A stretch of DNA of 64,000 nt, from assembly GCF_007197775.1 (NCBI RefSeq), contig NZ_CP041638.1, positions 2,108,001 to 2,172,000 on the forward strand, in the 5' to 3' direction. A model generated the notes under the pieces. The model was not told the origin of the DNA and did not search any database. It worked only from the letters and a program-made list of their open reading frames with translations. The stretch is from Thalassotalea sp. PS06 (GTDB lineage: Bacteria; Pseudomonadota; Gammaproteobacteria; Enterobacterales; Alteromonadaceae). Shown here in pieces: positions 1-9,920 of the stretch. Every line of letters starts with the position of its first letter. Position 1 is the first letter of the stretch. The translations under genes and the position numbers were made by a program.

Positions 1-1086
1 AAGAACCGCTTTATGACCCATTTCTTCAACAACAAGTTGTGCTGTTTCCTGGTCGATTACCTGGTTAATGGTTGCCATCGCCCCCATTTTGAACATCGCC
101 TTAACAACTTCAGCGCCTTTAATTGCCATTTTGTCAGCAAGTTCAGCAACAGAAATGGTCTCACCGATGCGAATTTCACGCTCAACCGCTTTCGCCGGTT
201 TTTGGAAACCGTGTTGTAGAGAAGTTGGTGCACTCAAAGTACCCTTGCTGCGACCTTTACCGTGACGACCTTTAGCACCCTGGTCTTTCGCTGGCTTCTT
301 CTTACGACGACGGCGTCCGCCACCCTCATCTTCACGGTCAACGGTATCTTCCGCTTCTTGTGCATACACTGACGAGGTAACATGAACCACTTCCTGTTCA
401 CGACGCTTACGTTCAGCTTCCTGCTCTTTCCAGCGAGCTTCGTTTTCTTCCGCAAGCTTAGCAGCAGCTTCCGCTGCTTTTTTCGCTTCTTCTTCAGCTT
501 TTGCCTTGGCTTCTTGTTCCTGGGCTAAACGAATACGTTTCTCTTCTTCGTTTTCCTGCTTCTCAACAACAGGCTCTTTAGCTTTAGCATCTGCAGCAGC
601 TTTCGCTCGAGCTTTGGCTTCTGCATCGGCTTTTGCTTTTGCTTCCGCCTTGGCTTTTGCCTCTGCTTCAGCTTTTGCCCTTGCTTCGGCTTCAGCTTTG
701 GCTTTCGCTTCGGCTTCAGCTTGTGCCTGAGCTTCCGCTTCGGCTTTTGCTTTTGCTTCTGCTTCGGCCTGTGCTTTAAGCTCTAAATCGCTGGCTTTCA
801 CATAAGTGCGCTTCTTACGTACTTCAACCTGAACCTGCTTAGCCTTGCTACCAGAACCTGTGGTGATGGTAGATTTGGTCTTACGGTTCAGCGTCATCCG
901 AGAAGGTTTGCCGCTCGAAGTGTCACCGTGCTGTTTCTTTAAGTGCTCAAGCAAGGTTTCTTTTTCCTGCTCGGTAACACTTTCACTGGCCGCTTTTTTG
1001 ATGCCAGCATCGGCTAACTGCTGTAGCAATTTCGCTTCATCAGTGCCTATATCTTTAGCAAGTTGTGTTACGGTTACATCTGTCAT
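1..1086 (-). CDS. infB: Translation initiation factor IF-2, N-terminal part (partial)
   Basis: IF-2 is the GTPase that brings initiator tRNA to the 30S ribosomal subunit. Only the first 362 codons are in the window; the gene runs off the left edge before the G domain. The protein starts [14 protein letters not shown], typical of the IF2 N-terminal domain, followed from about residue 90 by a long Ala/Glu/Lys-rich segment with many [14 protein letters not shown] repeats, then a basic RRRRKKK stretch and a second IF2-N-like module near residues 300-362 ([13 protein letters not shown]). The start is supported by AAGGAG ten bases upstream. It lies 26 bp after nusA in the conserved rimP-nusA-infB order. 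The repetitive middle differs in length between species and is probably a flexible charged linker. Confidence 0.97.
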   Translation of the reverse strand, partial: MTDVTVTQLAKDIGTDEAKLLQQLADAGIKKAASESVTEQEKETLLEHLKKQHGDTSSGKPSRMTLNRKTKSTITTGSGSKAKQVQVEVRKKRTYVKASDLELKAQAEAEAKAKAEAEAQAQAEAEAKAKAEAEARAKAEAEAKAKAEAKAKADAEAKARAKAAADAKAKEPVVEKQENEEEKRIRLAQEQEAKAKAEEEAKKAAEAAAKLAEENEARWKEQEAERKRREQEVVHVTSSVYAQEAEDTVDREDEGGGRRRRKKKPAKDQGAKGRHGKGRSKGTLSAPTSLQHGFQKPAKAVEREIRIGETISVAELADKMAIKGAEVVKAMFKMGAMATINQVIDQETAQLVVEEMGHKAVL

Positions 1087-1112
1087 ATCTAATCTTTTCT
1101 CCTTGCCAGTTC

Positions 1113-2609
1113 TTATTCTTCGTTGAACCAGCAAATGTTACGCGCAGCCATGATAAACTCTGCCGCTTTTTCTTCACTTAGCTCTTCGATATCGGAAATT
1201 TCATCCACACCCTGCTCTGCTAGATCTTCCAGGGTGATCACGCCGCGACTGGCTAATACAAATGCCAGATGACGTTCCATACCTTCAAGGTTTAATAAGT
1301 CTTCTGCAGGCTCTGCACCTTCAAGACTTTCCTCAGAAGCAAGAGCCGCAGTGGTAAGTGCGCCTTTAGCACGCTCTCGCAACTCTTCAACAATATCTTC
1401 GTCTAAACCATTAATTTCCAGTAATTCACTTACCGGAACATAGGCAATTTCTTCTAAGGTTGAGAAACCTTCTTCTACCAACATGGTGGCAAAATCATCA
1501 TCGATGTCCAGCTTCTCAGTGAACAAAGTAATTACCTTGTCGTTTTCAGCCTGGTGCTTCGCGTTCATGTCATCAACCGTCATTACGTTTAGTTCCCAGC
1601 CAGTTAACTGGCTTGCTAAACGAATGTTCTGACCGCTCTTACCAATCGCCATTGCCAGGTTGCCTTCTTCAACAGCGATATCCATGGCGTTGGCATCTTC
1701 ATCAACGATGATAGATGCAACTTCCGCTGGTGCCATTGCATTGATAACAAACTGCGCTGGGTTATCGTCGAATAACACGATATCAACACGCTCACCGGCT
1801 AACTCGCCAGAAACAGCCTGGACACGAGAACCGCGCATACCAACACACGCACCAACCGGGTCAATACGCTTGTCGTTAGATTTCACAGCAATCTTGGCGC
1901 GTGAACCCGGATCGCGGGCAGCACCTTTGATTTCCAGCATCTCTTCACCAATTTCCGGCACTTCAACACGGAACAGCTCGATAAGCATTTCTGGCTTAGC
2001 ACGGCTAACAAATAATTGCGCGCCACGGGCTTCAGGCTTGATTTCATACAACAAGCCACGAACACGATCACCTGGACGGAACACTTCGCGAGGTAACATT
2101 TCATCACGGAAGATCACCGCTTCGGCGTTATTGCCTAAATCAAGGATCACACTCTCACGATTTGCCTTTTTCACTACACCTGTAATGATATCGCCTAGCT
2201 GGTCCTGATATTCTTCAACAACCTTGGCACGTTCCGCTTCACGCACTTTTTGTACGATTACCTGTTTTGCAGTTTGGGTGGTGATACGGTCAAATTTGAT
2301 TGACTCAATCTGATCTTCTACGTAATCACCTAGTTGCATATCTTCACTTTCAACCTGAGCTGCCGCTAAACCAATTTCAGCGTAAGGGTTTTCCAAACCA
2401 TTTTCGGAATCTTCCACGACTAACCAGCGACGGAAGGTGTCAAAATCACCGCTTTTACGGTCGATGCTTACACGAACTTCAATATCGCCTTCATACTTTT
2501 TCTTAGTCGCCGTTTCCAAAGCAGTTTCCATTGCTTTAAAAATACTCTCACGCGGTAGTGCTTTTTCATTAGAAACCGCATCGACAACCAGTAATATTTC
2601 CTTACTCAT
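1113..2609 (-). CDS. nusA: Transcription termination/antitermination protein NusA
   Basis: NusA binds RNA polymerase and nascent RNA and affects pausing, termination and antitermination. The 498-residue length matches the family. The order is: N-terminal RNAP-binding domain ([19 protein letters not shown]), S1 domain from about residue 135 ([21 protein letters not shown]), KH domains at about 230-350 (including [21 protein letters not shown] and [18 protein letters not shown]), and two C-terminal acidic helical repeats of the gammaproteobacterial form (from about 365). It sits between rimP (30 bp upstream) and infB (26 bp downstream), so the three are almost certainly cotranscribed. In E. coli NusA regulates its own operon through leader termination; a hairpin upstream of rimP here could play that role. 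Confidence 0.98.
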   Translation of the reverse strand: MSKEILLVVDAVSNEKALPRESIFKAMETALETATKKKYEGDIEVRVSIDRKSGDFDTFRRWLVVEDSENGLENPYAEIGLAAAQVESEDMQLGDYVEDQIESIKFDRITTQTAKQVIVQKVREAERAKVVEEYQDQLGDIITGVVKKANRESVILDLGNNAEAVIFRDEMLPREVFRPGDRVRGLLYEIKPEARGAQLFVSRAKPEMLIELFRVEVPEIGEEMLEIKGAARDPGSRAKIAVKSNDKRIDPVGACVGMRGSRVQAVSGELAGERVDIVLFDDNPAQFVINAMAPAEVASIIVDEDANAMDIAVEEGNLAMAIGKSGQNIRLASQLTGWELNVMTVDDMNAKHQAENDKVITLFTEKLDIDDDFATMLVEEGFSTLEEIAYVPVSELLEINGLDEDIVEELRERAKGALTTAALASEESLEGAEPAEDLLNLEGMERHLAFVLASRGVITLEDLAEQGVDEISDIEELSEEKAAEFIMAARNICWFNEE

Positions 2610-2639
2610 CCTAACTAGCCTCTCTTATTCTTTATAAAA

Positions 2640-3095
2640 CTAAATCTTGGCAATTAAGTTCGCCTTCGCCACATTGGCAATCGGCAATTCATAACTTTCG
2701 CCATCAACCTCAACGATCAGGTTGTCACCTTCAACCGCTTCAAGGCTACCCTTGAACTTGCGGCGACCGTTTAATGGCATACCAAGTTTTACATCAACAG
2801 TTTCACCTACTACTTCTTCGTAATGGGCTTTTTCAAACAATGGACGGTCAACTCCCGGAGAAGACACTTCCAGGTTATATTCGGTACTAATTGGATCCTC
2901 TACGTCCAGGACTGCGCTTACCTGACGGCTTACTTCCGCGCAATCATCAACGGTGATCCCGTTTTCATGATCGATGTACAAACGCAACACTGAATGGTTA
3001 CCGGCGCTAACGTATTCAATACCCAATAGCTCCATTCCGGTCATCTCTACCGAAGGTCGTAACATTTCAGTCAGTTTTTGTTCAAAATTGCTCAA
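2640..3095 (-). CDS. rimP: Ribosome maturation factor RimP
   Basis: RimP assists maturation of the 30S subunit. The protein has 151 residues, the usual size. It shows the N-terminal alpha/beta domain with LGIEYVSAGNHSVLRLYIDHENGITVDDCAEVSRQVSAVLDVEDPI, the conserved YNLEVSSPGVDRPL motif, and a C-terminal SH3-like beta domain (FKGSLEAVEGDNLIVEVDG). The start codon appears to be TTG, supported by GGAG about 12 bases upstream; no ATG fits better. It is the first gene of the rimP-nusA-infB group. The tRNA gene metY, found just upstream in E. coli, is not seen here. Confidence 0.97.
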   Translation of the reverse strand: MSNFEQKLTEMLRPSVEMTGMELLGIEYVSAGNHSVLRLYIDHENGITVDDCAEVSRQVSAVLDVEDPISTEYNLEVSSPGVDRPLFEKAHYEEVVGETVDVKLGMPLNGRRKFKGSLEAVEGDNLIVEVDGESYELPIANVAKANLIAKI

Positions 3096-3112
3096 TCACT
3101 TTCTCCAAAAAC

Positions 3113-3132
3113 AAAAAAAGGGCTTAAAGCCC
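3113..3132 (-). terminator. Hairpin plus T-run in the rimP leader (possible attenuator)
   Basis: On the minus strand GGGCTTTAAGCCC is followed by seven T. It ends about 18 bases before the rimP start codon, just upstream of the GGAG site. The stem is short (GGGC/GCCC with an AT loop). It could terminate upstream transcripts or act as a NusA-responsive attenuator; the latter is inference. Confidence 0.5.
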
Positions 3133-3217
3133 AGTAAATAACACCACAAGCTGAATCGTTTTATCGTTACACCTGTCGGTCATCGCCATCACACAATTAC
3201 GGCAAACATTGACAAAC

Positions 3218-3254
3218 AATAAAAACGAAAAAGCCCCAATCTACACGGGGCTTT
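3218..3254 (-). terminator. Rho-independent terminator, minus strand
   Basis: The 8-bp perfect stem AAAGCCCC/GGGGCTTT has a 9-base loop and is followed on the minus strand by a T-rich tract (TTTTTCGTTTTTATT). It can end transcription coming from the CBM9-like gene to the right, insulating rimP. Confidence 0.75.
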
Positions 3255-3273
3255 ATACTGAACCCTTTGTGTC

Positions 3274-3297
3274 ACTGAATTAGCGAGCTAATTCAGT
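3274..3297. repeat. 11-bp perfect inverted repeat
   Basis: ACTGAATTAGC and GCTAATTCAGT form a perfect 11-bp dyad separated by GA. There is no T-run, so it is not a standard terminator. It lies 20 bp upstream of a minus-strand terminator. It could be a protein-binding palindrome or part of a small RNA; no function can be assigned. Confidence 0.5.
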
Positions 3298-3696
3298 CCC
3301 GAAAACCAGCAGTATATCTGCTTAGAGTCACAGTCAGATATCAGTTTACGGCAAAGCTGCGGCAAATTATAAAGGCTGTTGGCCAAGATCGCAATAAGAA
3401 ATCTATATTCGTCCGCAGCTTAGTAAGTATCGAGCGGACAGCCGACAGTGCACAGAACGTGGCAAGCCTATCACTCGCAGAACACAGAGCAGTTTCCATC
3501 ACCGAATCCCTGAGGGGTGCAATCAATGCGCAAAAAAGAGTTATTCGATACCAATATGGAAACTTCGTTTTTAAGGCTCAAAGCCGCTCCTTCCACCAGC
3601 GCCAGCTTGTCACCTAAAACACGTATAGTTAGTGTTTTCTCCACCAGCGAAGCTTACCTCTGATAACGTGAAAATGCGTCAGTATTTTTACCCGCC
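3298..3696. other. Intergenic stretch without a recognised gene
   Basis: No tRNA, convincing reading frame or repeat is seen here. A 61-codon minus-strand frame (3341-3526) has no good ribosome site and no recognisable features, and was not called. The equivalent place in E. coli carries the initiator tRNA gene metY; no cloverleaf was found on either strand. Confidence 0.5.
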
Positions 3697-4545
3697 TTAT
3701 TCATTATCCCCTTTCAACAAGGTGATCTCGGCAAATACACTGGCGTTCTTGTATCCCTGGTTCATGTCACCATCCACAGGCGTTATTGGATGTGAGCCGA
3801 TAAAGTGTTCACGATGTTGAGAACCATCGTTATCACAATATGCCAGCATGAATCCCATTTTCTTGCCCACCGTTAAGGTTTTAGGATGGCTGTTATTCGG
3901 GTTCTTATAGTCATAGCTGTCATCGAAAATCAGGATTCTGGCTTCCCAAATCATTTTGTATGGTTCATCAGTGCTGCGGCGCCAAACCGATTCAACATGA
4001 TGATTCAACAACAAGAAGTTGTTTTTATCATCTCGTTCTCTCGGCCCCATATCCGCAGACTGGTTATCTAATGCCACATGATAAGCGAAGGCATTGAAAT
4101 TATGAGTATGATCGCCACCAGATGCATCTTCATCAATAAAAATCTCTAAAGCGTCATCATCCCAATAGCGATGCAAAGGATTTGGATGTTGATCAAATAA
4201 AACATCATCAACAATCTCAGCCATCAAATACAAAGCATCAGATTGCCATACCAGTTTATAGCGTCCGGAAAAATCCTCCCTACTCGGCTTGTCACCAACC
4301 CAGACATGATTCAACAACTGCCAATTTCCCTGCTGCCAAGCTTTATCGCTGCTGTTTCCATCAATAATAATATGACTGTTTGCCCTCGGCACAGCCAAAG
4401 TCGATTTCTCACTATCCACACTTGTACTAGATTGTGGCTCTGCCAAAGCTGAGTTTGTCGCTAAGCACCCCGTTAACAGCAAACATACGGTTTTTGCTCT
4501 ATGTCCTAATCGCTGGAAGTAACTATGAGGGCCTTGCTGGTTCAC
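3697..4545 (-). CDS. Exported CBM9-like carbohydrate-binding protein
   Basis: This 282-residue protein has an N-terminal export signal. The hydrophobic stretch at residues 19-27 ends in LLTGC, which could be a lipobox, but SALA-EP a little later could be a signal peptidase I site. From about residue 50 it matches the carbohydrate-binding module family 9/DOMON-like fold: a SDKAWQ-type opening, LYLMAEIVDD, and WDDDALEIFIDEDASGGDHTHNFNAFAYHVALDN, then GFMLAYCDNDG near the end. CBM9 domains bind sugar chain ends. The gene follows the GH94-kinase fusion by 2 bp, so it is probably in the same operon and may bind the sugar outside the cytoplasm. The ligand is not known. Confidence 0.75.
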   Translation of the reverse strand: MNQQGPHSYFQRLGHRAKTVCLLLTGCLATNSALAEPQSSTSVDSEKSTLAVPRANSHIIIDGNSSDKAWQQGNWQLLNHVWVGDKPSREDFSGRYKLVWQSDALYLMAEIVDDVLFDQHPNPLHRYWDDDALEIFIDEDASGGDHTHNFNAFAYHVALDNQSADMGPRERDDKNNFLLLNHHVESVWRRSTDEPYKMIWEARILIFDDSYDYKNPNNSHPKTLTVGKKMGFMLAYCDNDGSQHREHFIGSHPITPVDGDMNQGYKNASVFAEITLLKGDNE

Positions 4546-4547
4546 TT

Positions 4548-7500
4548 TTAAACCTCTCTATGCATAACAAAATTAATCTGTTCAACCATTTCCTGTAACG
4601 ATTGATTGCCATCAATTACTACGATAGGCTCTGAAGCCTTAATTTTTTCAAAGTCCTGAAATTGGCTCATCAATAATTTTTCCGAAAAGAAGTGTTGTTT
4701 TCTTTGAACCAGACGTTTTTGCAACACATCTTTATCAACTTTCAGGAATACCGCCCTGACATTAAATGGTAGTTCTTCAAACGATTGACGCTGCAATTTT
4801 CGTAGCCCTGAATAAGCCAGTACACAATTTCGTTTCCGTCGCGCCTGTGAGCGCAAATAACTCTGTATCGATTCAATCCAGGGCTCTCGAATTTCATCGG
4901 TTAATGGTATCGCTTCCGACATCATTTTCTTGGCTTCTGGCGTATGGAAACTATCTGCGTCAATAAATTTGTAACCATAATGAGTTGAAAACTCCGCTGC
5001 CAGTGTTGACTTACCTGAACCACTAACGCCCATCAAAATGAATAGATTAGGTAATTCTGGATCAATCGGTGAATATTTATTTAAAGCAATGGACTGTTTT
5101 TCCGACAAATGAACGGAAACCTTAGTGCTATCCGGTTTAACGGATTTAACGGATTTAACCTCAATACTTTCAGGTGCGGCCGATACGGCTGTTGTTGGTT
5201 TTACTGTTGCATCGGCTTCAGGGGCCTTGACAGCTTCAACTTCCTCCTTTTCAATCGGGAGATAAACATTTACCTTCAAATGATATTCTGTATCCGGCTG
5301 CAAGCCTTTCAGGACATTGCCACTAATCTCTTTTCCGTCCAGAGTAAGTTGCATCGGTTTATTAGCGCTTTCCTGGTGGTAATCAACTCTTATTGTTGCA
5401 CCACGGAATTGGCGAATAACAGAAGCATTCCCCCAATGACTTGGAAGTTTCGGTTCTATCTGCAACCCTTCTGGGTGGCCCTTTAAACCAAAAAGCTCTT
5501 CCATTACACATCGGTAATACCAGGCGACCGTACCCGTATTAACCAACTGACTTGACCGCCCGGCATACTGCTCCAGGTTTTTCACCGTTCCTCGATAGTA
5601 ATTGGGAATAAAGTTGCCCAACTGCCCACGAACTTCAACATCGTTTTGACCGGTGATCATCTGCATCAAACCGTCGAAAGCTTTATCTGCCTGATTTTTC
5701 TGATATAACGCGTAAATATGGAAAATACTGGCATGGTTGTAAACCGATCCATTTTCCGCACTGCCCGGAAATTTCTGAGTCAGGCGGCCGATGTCTTCTC
5801 GCATTTTGGTATAAGCTGGCGCCAGCATCATAGTCCCATGGGCCGTGGCTAAATGAGACTCGATAGCTTGTTGAGAATCGGTAAATCGATCCTTATCTGC
5901 AGCTCCGGCGAGCCAGGCCCAGGATTGCGGATTAAGGTATATCTTGCCTTCTTCATCAGCACTGACACCAAAAGGTTTACCGGCATCAGTAATCCCGCGA
6001 CTGTACCAGTTACCATCCCAACAATACTTATTCACAGCGTCATTGATCGTCTCAGCGACCTGCTCAAACGACTCGGCTTTTTCTGGATGGGTTTTCGCGA
6101 TTAACTCTGCTGTCACCTGCAGCGCGTAAGAAGTCGCCAGAGATAACCAGGTTGATATGCCTTTGCCTTGATGGCCAGCCATATTCATTGGATCGCACCA
6201 ATCTCCCTGTCCAATCAACGCCAGATTGCGCTTGTCGAGATTCCTTTGCAGATTGTCTGCGGCAAGGATCAGGTGCTCGATTACAGGAACTGCAATATCG
6301 CTATCACTAAAGCCGACTTTCTGTTCCAGTAACTGATAATCATTATGTTCGTCCAAATACGCTTTTAAACATATTGGCAACCACACATTGATATCCTGAT
6401 GGGGAACCTGATTAATATATTTCAGCTCGGCGCTGACGTTTAGCAAAATGCCGTCAGGTAACGCGCCATCACGCTTTTGCTGAGATAAGGCAAGGATGAA
6501 TCGTTGTCGGGCAAGTTTTTTATCGAGAAAACTCGCGCCGATTAAATCCTGCAAAAAATTTCGGGTTTGTGGATCTGTGGTTAACCGCTGTAATTGTCCA
6601 TGGAAATCCAACTGCTTTGGTAGCCAGGTTGACACAAACTGGTCGAAATCTTGATTACCCGTTGCCGTGATCAGTGGATTGTTAGCAACCCGCGCACAAC
6701 GGCGATTGTCTTTGACCTGCTTTTCAATACTTAACTCATCAGCAAAGTATATCTGCCTGATATCAGCAATTTGCGTATCGTAATTATCATCATCGACCTG
6801 CCCGAACAGAATGGCTAATTGATGCTTACCTTTGGCATCAAGTTCTATCTGAAACTGCTGCGCGGCAATAATGCTCTCGTAATTGCCAGATATATTACCC
6901 AGAGTTTCGGCTGCAACCGCATCCGGATTATGCAAACCACCCTCACCCTCAAAACCGCTGAGGCTTGCACACCAACTCGTTGGGGTCTGATTGCTGGTCA
7001 TAAAGCATCGCTTAGACGCGGCTTTGCTTTTCTCATAATCTTTGAGCTGCTGATAAGGCGCAATGGCTTTGGCAACGATAGCGTTCAAGTTGCTATCAAA
7101 GTCTGCGGATTGGTTCATCCACGACCGGTATCCGACACTAAAAGCGGGATAGACGCTTAATTTCCGTGCCTTTCCTGAAAGATCTTCAATCGATAGCTGC
7201 CATACTTCGACCGCAAGTTCACCGTCTAAAGTGACTTCTAAATGGCATTTTAAATCTAAATGCTCAACATGCCACTCAATGCAATCCACGCCTACAGTAA
7301 ACTTAAATTTGGCTTGTTTCTGACGAACCGGTTCATAGGGCAATGAAAATAAATCACCGCTCGCTTCGTCTTTGATATAGAAAAAACGGCCAGGAGAATG
7401 GGAAAAATACTGAGTTTCCGGCTGCATGAATGTCGTCGCTTCCAACACTGGCGATCGAGAATAACTTCCCGGCTCAGGCTGCATTACCACGGCATTGGCA

Positions 7501-7640
7501 AATCCGCGACAGTTAATATGTAAAAAGGTGCTGTGGTTATACAGATAACCGCTGGCACCAGGAATTCGTGTGGGGGACGTTAGGTGTAATTGATGCTTGT
7601 CACCATCCAGGTGATAGCTCAGGTGTCTATCTTGACCCAT
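4548..7640 (-). CDS. GH94 disaccharide phosphorylase fused to gluconokinase (predicted cellobionate phosphorylase-GntK)
   Basis: The 1030-residue protein is a two-enzyme fusion. Residues 1 to about 790 are a GH94 phosphorylase of the usual length; GQGDWCDPMN (477-486) places the probable catalytic acid at Asp480, and R619/K623 lie four residues apart near the active-site region. After an Ala/Val/Glu/Lys-rich linker (about 795-860) comes a complete gluconokinase domain (864-1030) with Walker A GVSGSGKST at 871-879 and the family signature FIDADSFHTPEAK. GH94 enzymes split beta-glucosides with phosphate. Cellobionic acid phosphorylase gives glucose-1-phosphate and gluconate, and gluconate is the substrate of GntK, so the fusion points to cellobionate as substrate. 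This is inference; cellobiose or laminaribiose activity is not excluded. Its start overlaps the upstream symporter gene by 14 bp. Confidence 0.85.
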   Translation of the reverse strand: MGQDRHLSYHLDGDKHQLHLTSPTRIPGASGYLYNHSTFLHINCRGFANAVVMQPEPGSYSRSPVLEATTFMQPETQYFSHSPGRFFYIKDEASGDLFSLPYEPVRQKQAKFKFTVGVDCIEWHVEHLDLKCHLEVTLDGELAVEVWQLSIEDLSGKARKLSVYPAFSVGYRSWMNQSADFDSNLNAIVAKAIAPYQQLKDYEKSKAASKRCFMTSNQTPTSWCASLSGFEGEGGLHNPDAVAAETLGNISGNYESIIAAQQFQIELDAKGKHQLAILFGQVDDDNYDTQIADIRQIYFADELSIEKQVKDNRRCARVANNPLITATGNQDFDQFVSTWLPKQLDFHGQLQRLTTDPQTRNFLQDLIGASFLDKKLARQRFILALSQQKRDGALPDGILLNVSAELKYINQVPHQDINVWLPICLKAYLDEHNDYQLLEQKVGFSDSDIAVPVIEHLILAADNLQRNLDKRNLALIGQGDWCDPMNMAGHQGKGISTWLSLATSYALQVTAELIAKTHPEKAESFEQVAETINDAVNKYCWDGNWYSRGITDAGKPFGVSADEEGKIYLNPQSWAWLAGAADKDRFTDSQQAIESHLATAHGTMMLAPAYTKMREDIGRLTQKFPGSAENGSVYNHASIFHIYALYQKNQADKAFDGLMQMITGQNDVEVRGQLGNFIPNYYRGTVKNLEQYAGRSSQLVNTGTVAWYYRCVMEELFGLKGHPEGLQIEPKLPSHWGNASVIRQFRGATIRVDYHQESANKPMQLTLDGKEISGNVLKGLQPDTEYHLKVNVYLPIEKEEVEAVKAPEADATVKPTTAVSAAPESIEVKSVKSVKPDSTKVSVHLSEKQSIALNKYSPIDPELPNLFILMGVSGSGKSTLAAEFSTHYGYKFIDADSFHTPEAKKMMSEAIPLTDEIREPWIESIQSYLRSQARRKRNCVLAYSGLRKLQRQSFEELPFNVRAVFLKVDKDVLQKRLVQRKQHFFSEKLLMSQFQDFEKIKASEPIVVIDGNQSLQEMVEQINFVMHREV

Positions 7641-9000
7641 GATTCAATAATTCCTTTCGTTTTAACGTCAAATCCTGTTGGATAGATTGTAAGGTATTGG
7701 CATTTAACGGATAAAAGTAAATAACCAATACGGACAGCAAGGCAAAAGCAGCGGGTAATAAGCTCATCAAAAGCACGATACCCAGTTCCGATCCTGCACT
7801 TTGTTGCTGGTTTGCCTGGTAGCCCAATGAGCCCAATAACCAACCCATAACACCACCGGCAAGTGCCCCGCCTAATTTTTGCGAGAACGCTGCCGCAGAA
7901 AATATCATAGCTGTGGCTCTTCTGCCATATTTCCATTCGGAAAAATCCGCGGTATCGGCGTACATCGAAAATACCAGCGGTGATTTTGGTCCCAGGCATA
8001 AACCAATCAAAAATTGTAACCCAAAGATAAGTAACAAGTTTTCCCTTGGAATAAAGTAAAACAAGGTGGAAAACAGCACGACTAAAGCCATCAGCAATAA
8101 AAGTAACTGGCGTTTATCTAATAACCGGGTGAGGAACGGAGTTATCGCTGCACCTATTGCCAGAGCGATCATATAAACCAGAGTAAACTGACCGATAAGA
8201 TCCTCTCTGCCAACGTAATATTTAAAATAAAACGTACCAGAACTGCCCCGAAGTGTGATGGTCATCATGATAATTAAGGCCAATAAAAACAGCACAACCC
8301 AAGGCTTGTTGTGCAATAGATCCTGAATATCCTGCTTAACCGTAACCGGCTGCGTGTTGAGTGAAATGATGCGCTCTTTGGTGGATAAAAAGCTGATGAT
8401 AAATAACCCTGCAGCAATAATCCCGTATATAAACATGGTCAGTTGCCAGCCAAGTTTTTCATCGCCATCACCCAATATATTGACCAGTTCTGGCGTGAAG
8501 TATGCTACCAAGGAACCGCCGGTAAAAGCACCGATAAAGCGAAAGCTGGTAAGTTTTGTGCGTTGTTGAGAATCCGAGGTGATAACGCCTAAAAGTGCTC
8601 CGTAAGGCACATTGATGAAAGTGTAGGCAAGCATCATAAAAATATAAGTACCGTAAGCCCACACCAATTTGCCGGAATCATTGGTTTCAGGGACGGTGAA
8701 GGTTAAGACACCAGCAGCAATTAACGGAATTATCCCCCACAATAAATAGGGTCTGAACTTACCAAATCGGGTTTGCGTACGGTCACTTATTGCCCCCATC
8801 AGTGGGTCAGAAAACGCATCAACAATCCGGGTAACCAGCATCATGGTACCGACGGCTGCTGCGGGTAGGCCAAATACATCGGTATAAAAGATAAATAAAA
8901 ACACATCGAAGACCCGCCAATAAAAATTACTGGCGACATCCCCACAGGCGTACCCTACACATTCCTTGAGCGAAAGCGGTTTTGAAGAATCCTGAGACAT
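7627..9000 (-). CDS. GPH-family sugar:cation symporter (MelB/XynT-like)
   Basis: This 457-residue membrane protein has about 12 hydrophobic segments. Its N-terminus (LKECVGYACGDVASNFYW, RIVDAFSDPLMGAISDRTQTRFGKFRPYLLWG) carries the glycoside-pentoside-hexuronide:cation symporter signature, including the Asp-rich helix II and the RFGKFRPY loop. Such proteins import mono- and disaccharides with Na+ or H+. It is first in a tight operon; its end overlaps the GH94-gluconokinase start by 14 bp. The likely cargo is therefore the disaccharide split by that enzyme. The substrate cannot be read from the sequence alone. Confidence 0.88.
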   Translation of the reverse strand: MSQDSSKPLSLKECVGYACGDVASNFYWRVFDVFLFIFYTDVFGLPAAAVGTMMLVTRIVDAFSDPLMGAISDRTQTRFGKFRPYLLWGIIPLIAAGVLTFTVPETNDSGKLVWAYGTYIFMMLAYTFINVPYGALLGVITSDSQQRTKLTSFRFIGAFTGGSLVAYFTPELVNILGDGDEKLGWQLTMFIYGIIAAGLFIISFLSTKERIISLNTQPVTVKQDIQDLLHNKPWVVLFLLALIIMMTITLRGSSGTFYFKYYVGREDLIGQFTLVYMIALAIGAAITPFLTRLLDKRQLLLLLMALVVLFSTLFYFIPRENLLLIFGLQFLIGLCLGPKSPLVFSMYADTADFSEWKYGRRATAMIFSAAAFSQKLGGALAGGVMGWLLGSLGYQANQQQSAGSELGIVLLMSLLPAAFALLSVLVIYFYPLNANTLQSIQQDLTLKRKELLNHGSR

Positions 9001-9145
9001 AAAGGCTTTCTCCCCTGAAGCCCGATCTGGTTATTTTTTAACCCAGTTGACCTCAATTTAATGCTTCTGTCCAGCAAAAGCTATAGCGAGTTTATATGCT
9101 CAGGTCTAAAACACCGTAATTGACAGGTCTTTTTTAAGACTCTGC

Positions 9146-9916
9146 TTATTTTTTATTTTTATCCAACAGCCCTTGCAGTAAATCCATTGGTAATGGAAAC
9201 AGAATGGTGGAATTTTTTTCCCCGGCAATTTCCGTCAGCGTTTGTAAGTAACGCAATAAAATGGCATTGGGCTCTGCAGCTAACTTTTCCGCCGCCGTGA
9301 CTAATTTGTCTGAAGCTTCCATTTCCCCGGAAGCATGAATCACTTTGGCACGTCGGGTTCGTTCTGCTTCGGCTTGCTTGGCGATGGCGCGGATCATACT
9401 TTCGTTTAAATCAACATGTTTGATTTCAACATTGGAAACTTTAATCCCCCAACCATCGGTGCGGGCATCGAGAATTTCCTGGATATCGGTATTAAGCATC
9501 TCTCGATTTGCCAGCATTTCGTCGAGCTCATGCTGTCCCAACACCGAGCGCAAGGTGGTTTGTGCCAGCTGTGAGGTTGCCTGCAGATAGTCTTCAACAT
9601 TAATGATGGCTTTTTGCGGATCGATCACCCGACAATACAGCACCGCATTCACCCGCACCGAAACATTATCGCGGCTGATAACATCCTGGCTAGGAACATC
9701 CATCACCACAGTGCGCAGATCAACCCGGACCATTTGCTGAATAAACGGGATAATGATGATCAATCCAGGGCCTTTGACCTTGTAAAAACGACCCAGTAAA
9801 AAAATCACGCCTCGCTCGTATTCGCGCAAGATCTTAAACGCCGCATACAAGATACCGAGTAGTAATATCACTACCACAGCAGTAAATAGTTGTTCGCTCG
9901 AATAAATTGCGTCCAT
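9146..9916 (-). CDS. Slipin (SPFH/stomatin family membrane protein)
   Basis: This 256-residue protein has one N-terminal membrane segment (about 10-28) followed by the SPFH/band 7 domain: [38 protein letters not shown], then [20 protein letters not shown] and [16 protein letters not shown]. Slipins form oligomers in membrane microdomains. It starts 4 bp after the NfeD gene ends, and slipin/NfeD pairs are known as a membrane protease system in which NfeD can cleave the stomatin partner. The two are probably cotranscribed. Confidence 0.92.
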   Translation of the reverse strand: MDAIYSSEQLFTAVVVILLLGILYAAFKILREYERGVIFLLGRFYKVKGPGLIIIIPFIQQMVRVDLRTVVMDVPSQDVISRDNVSVRVNAVLYCRVIDPQKAIINVEDYLQATSQLAQTTLRSVLGQHELDEMLANREMLNTDIQEILDARTDGWGIKVSNVEIKHVDLNESMIRAIAKQAEAERTRRAKVIHASGEMEASDKLVTAAEKLAAEPNAILLRYLQTLTEIAGEKNSTILFPLPMDLLQGLLDKNKK

Positions 9917-9920
9917 AAAA

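Noticed and set aside
506..730. Plus-strand frame rich in Ala/Ser/Phe opposite infB
   Set aside because: It is the antisense shadow of the repetitive EAKAKAEA region of IF-2 and has no ribosome site.
3255..3696. Search for an initiator tRNA (metY) upstream of rimP
   Set aside because: No cloverleaf or CCA-ended acceptor stem is seen on either strand; the 11-bp dyad at 3274-3297 is not a tRNA part.
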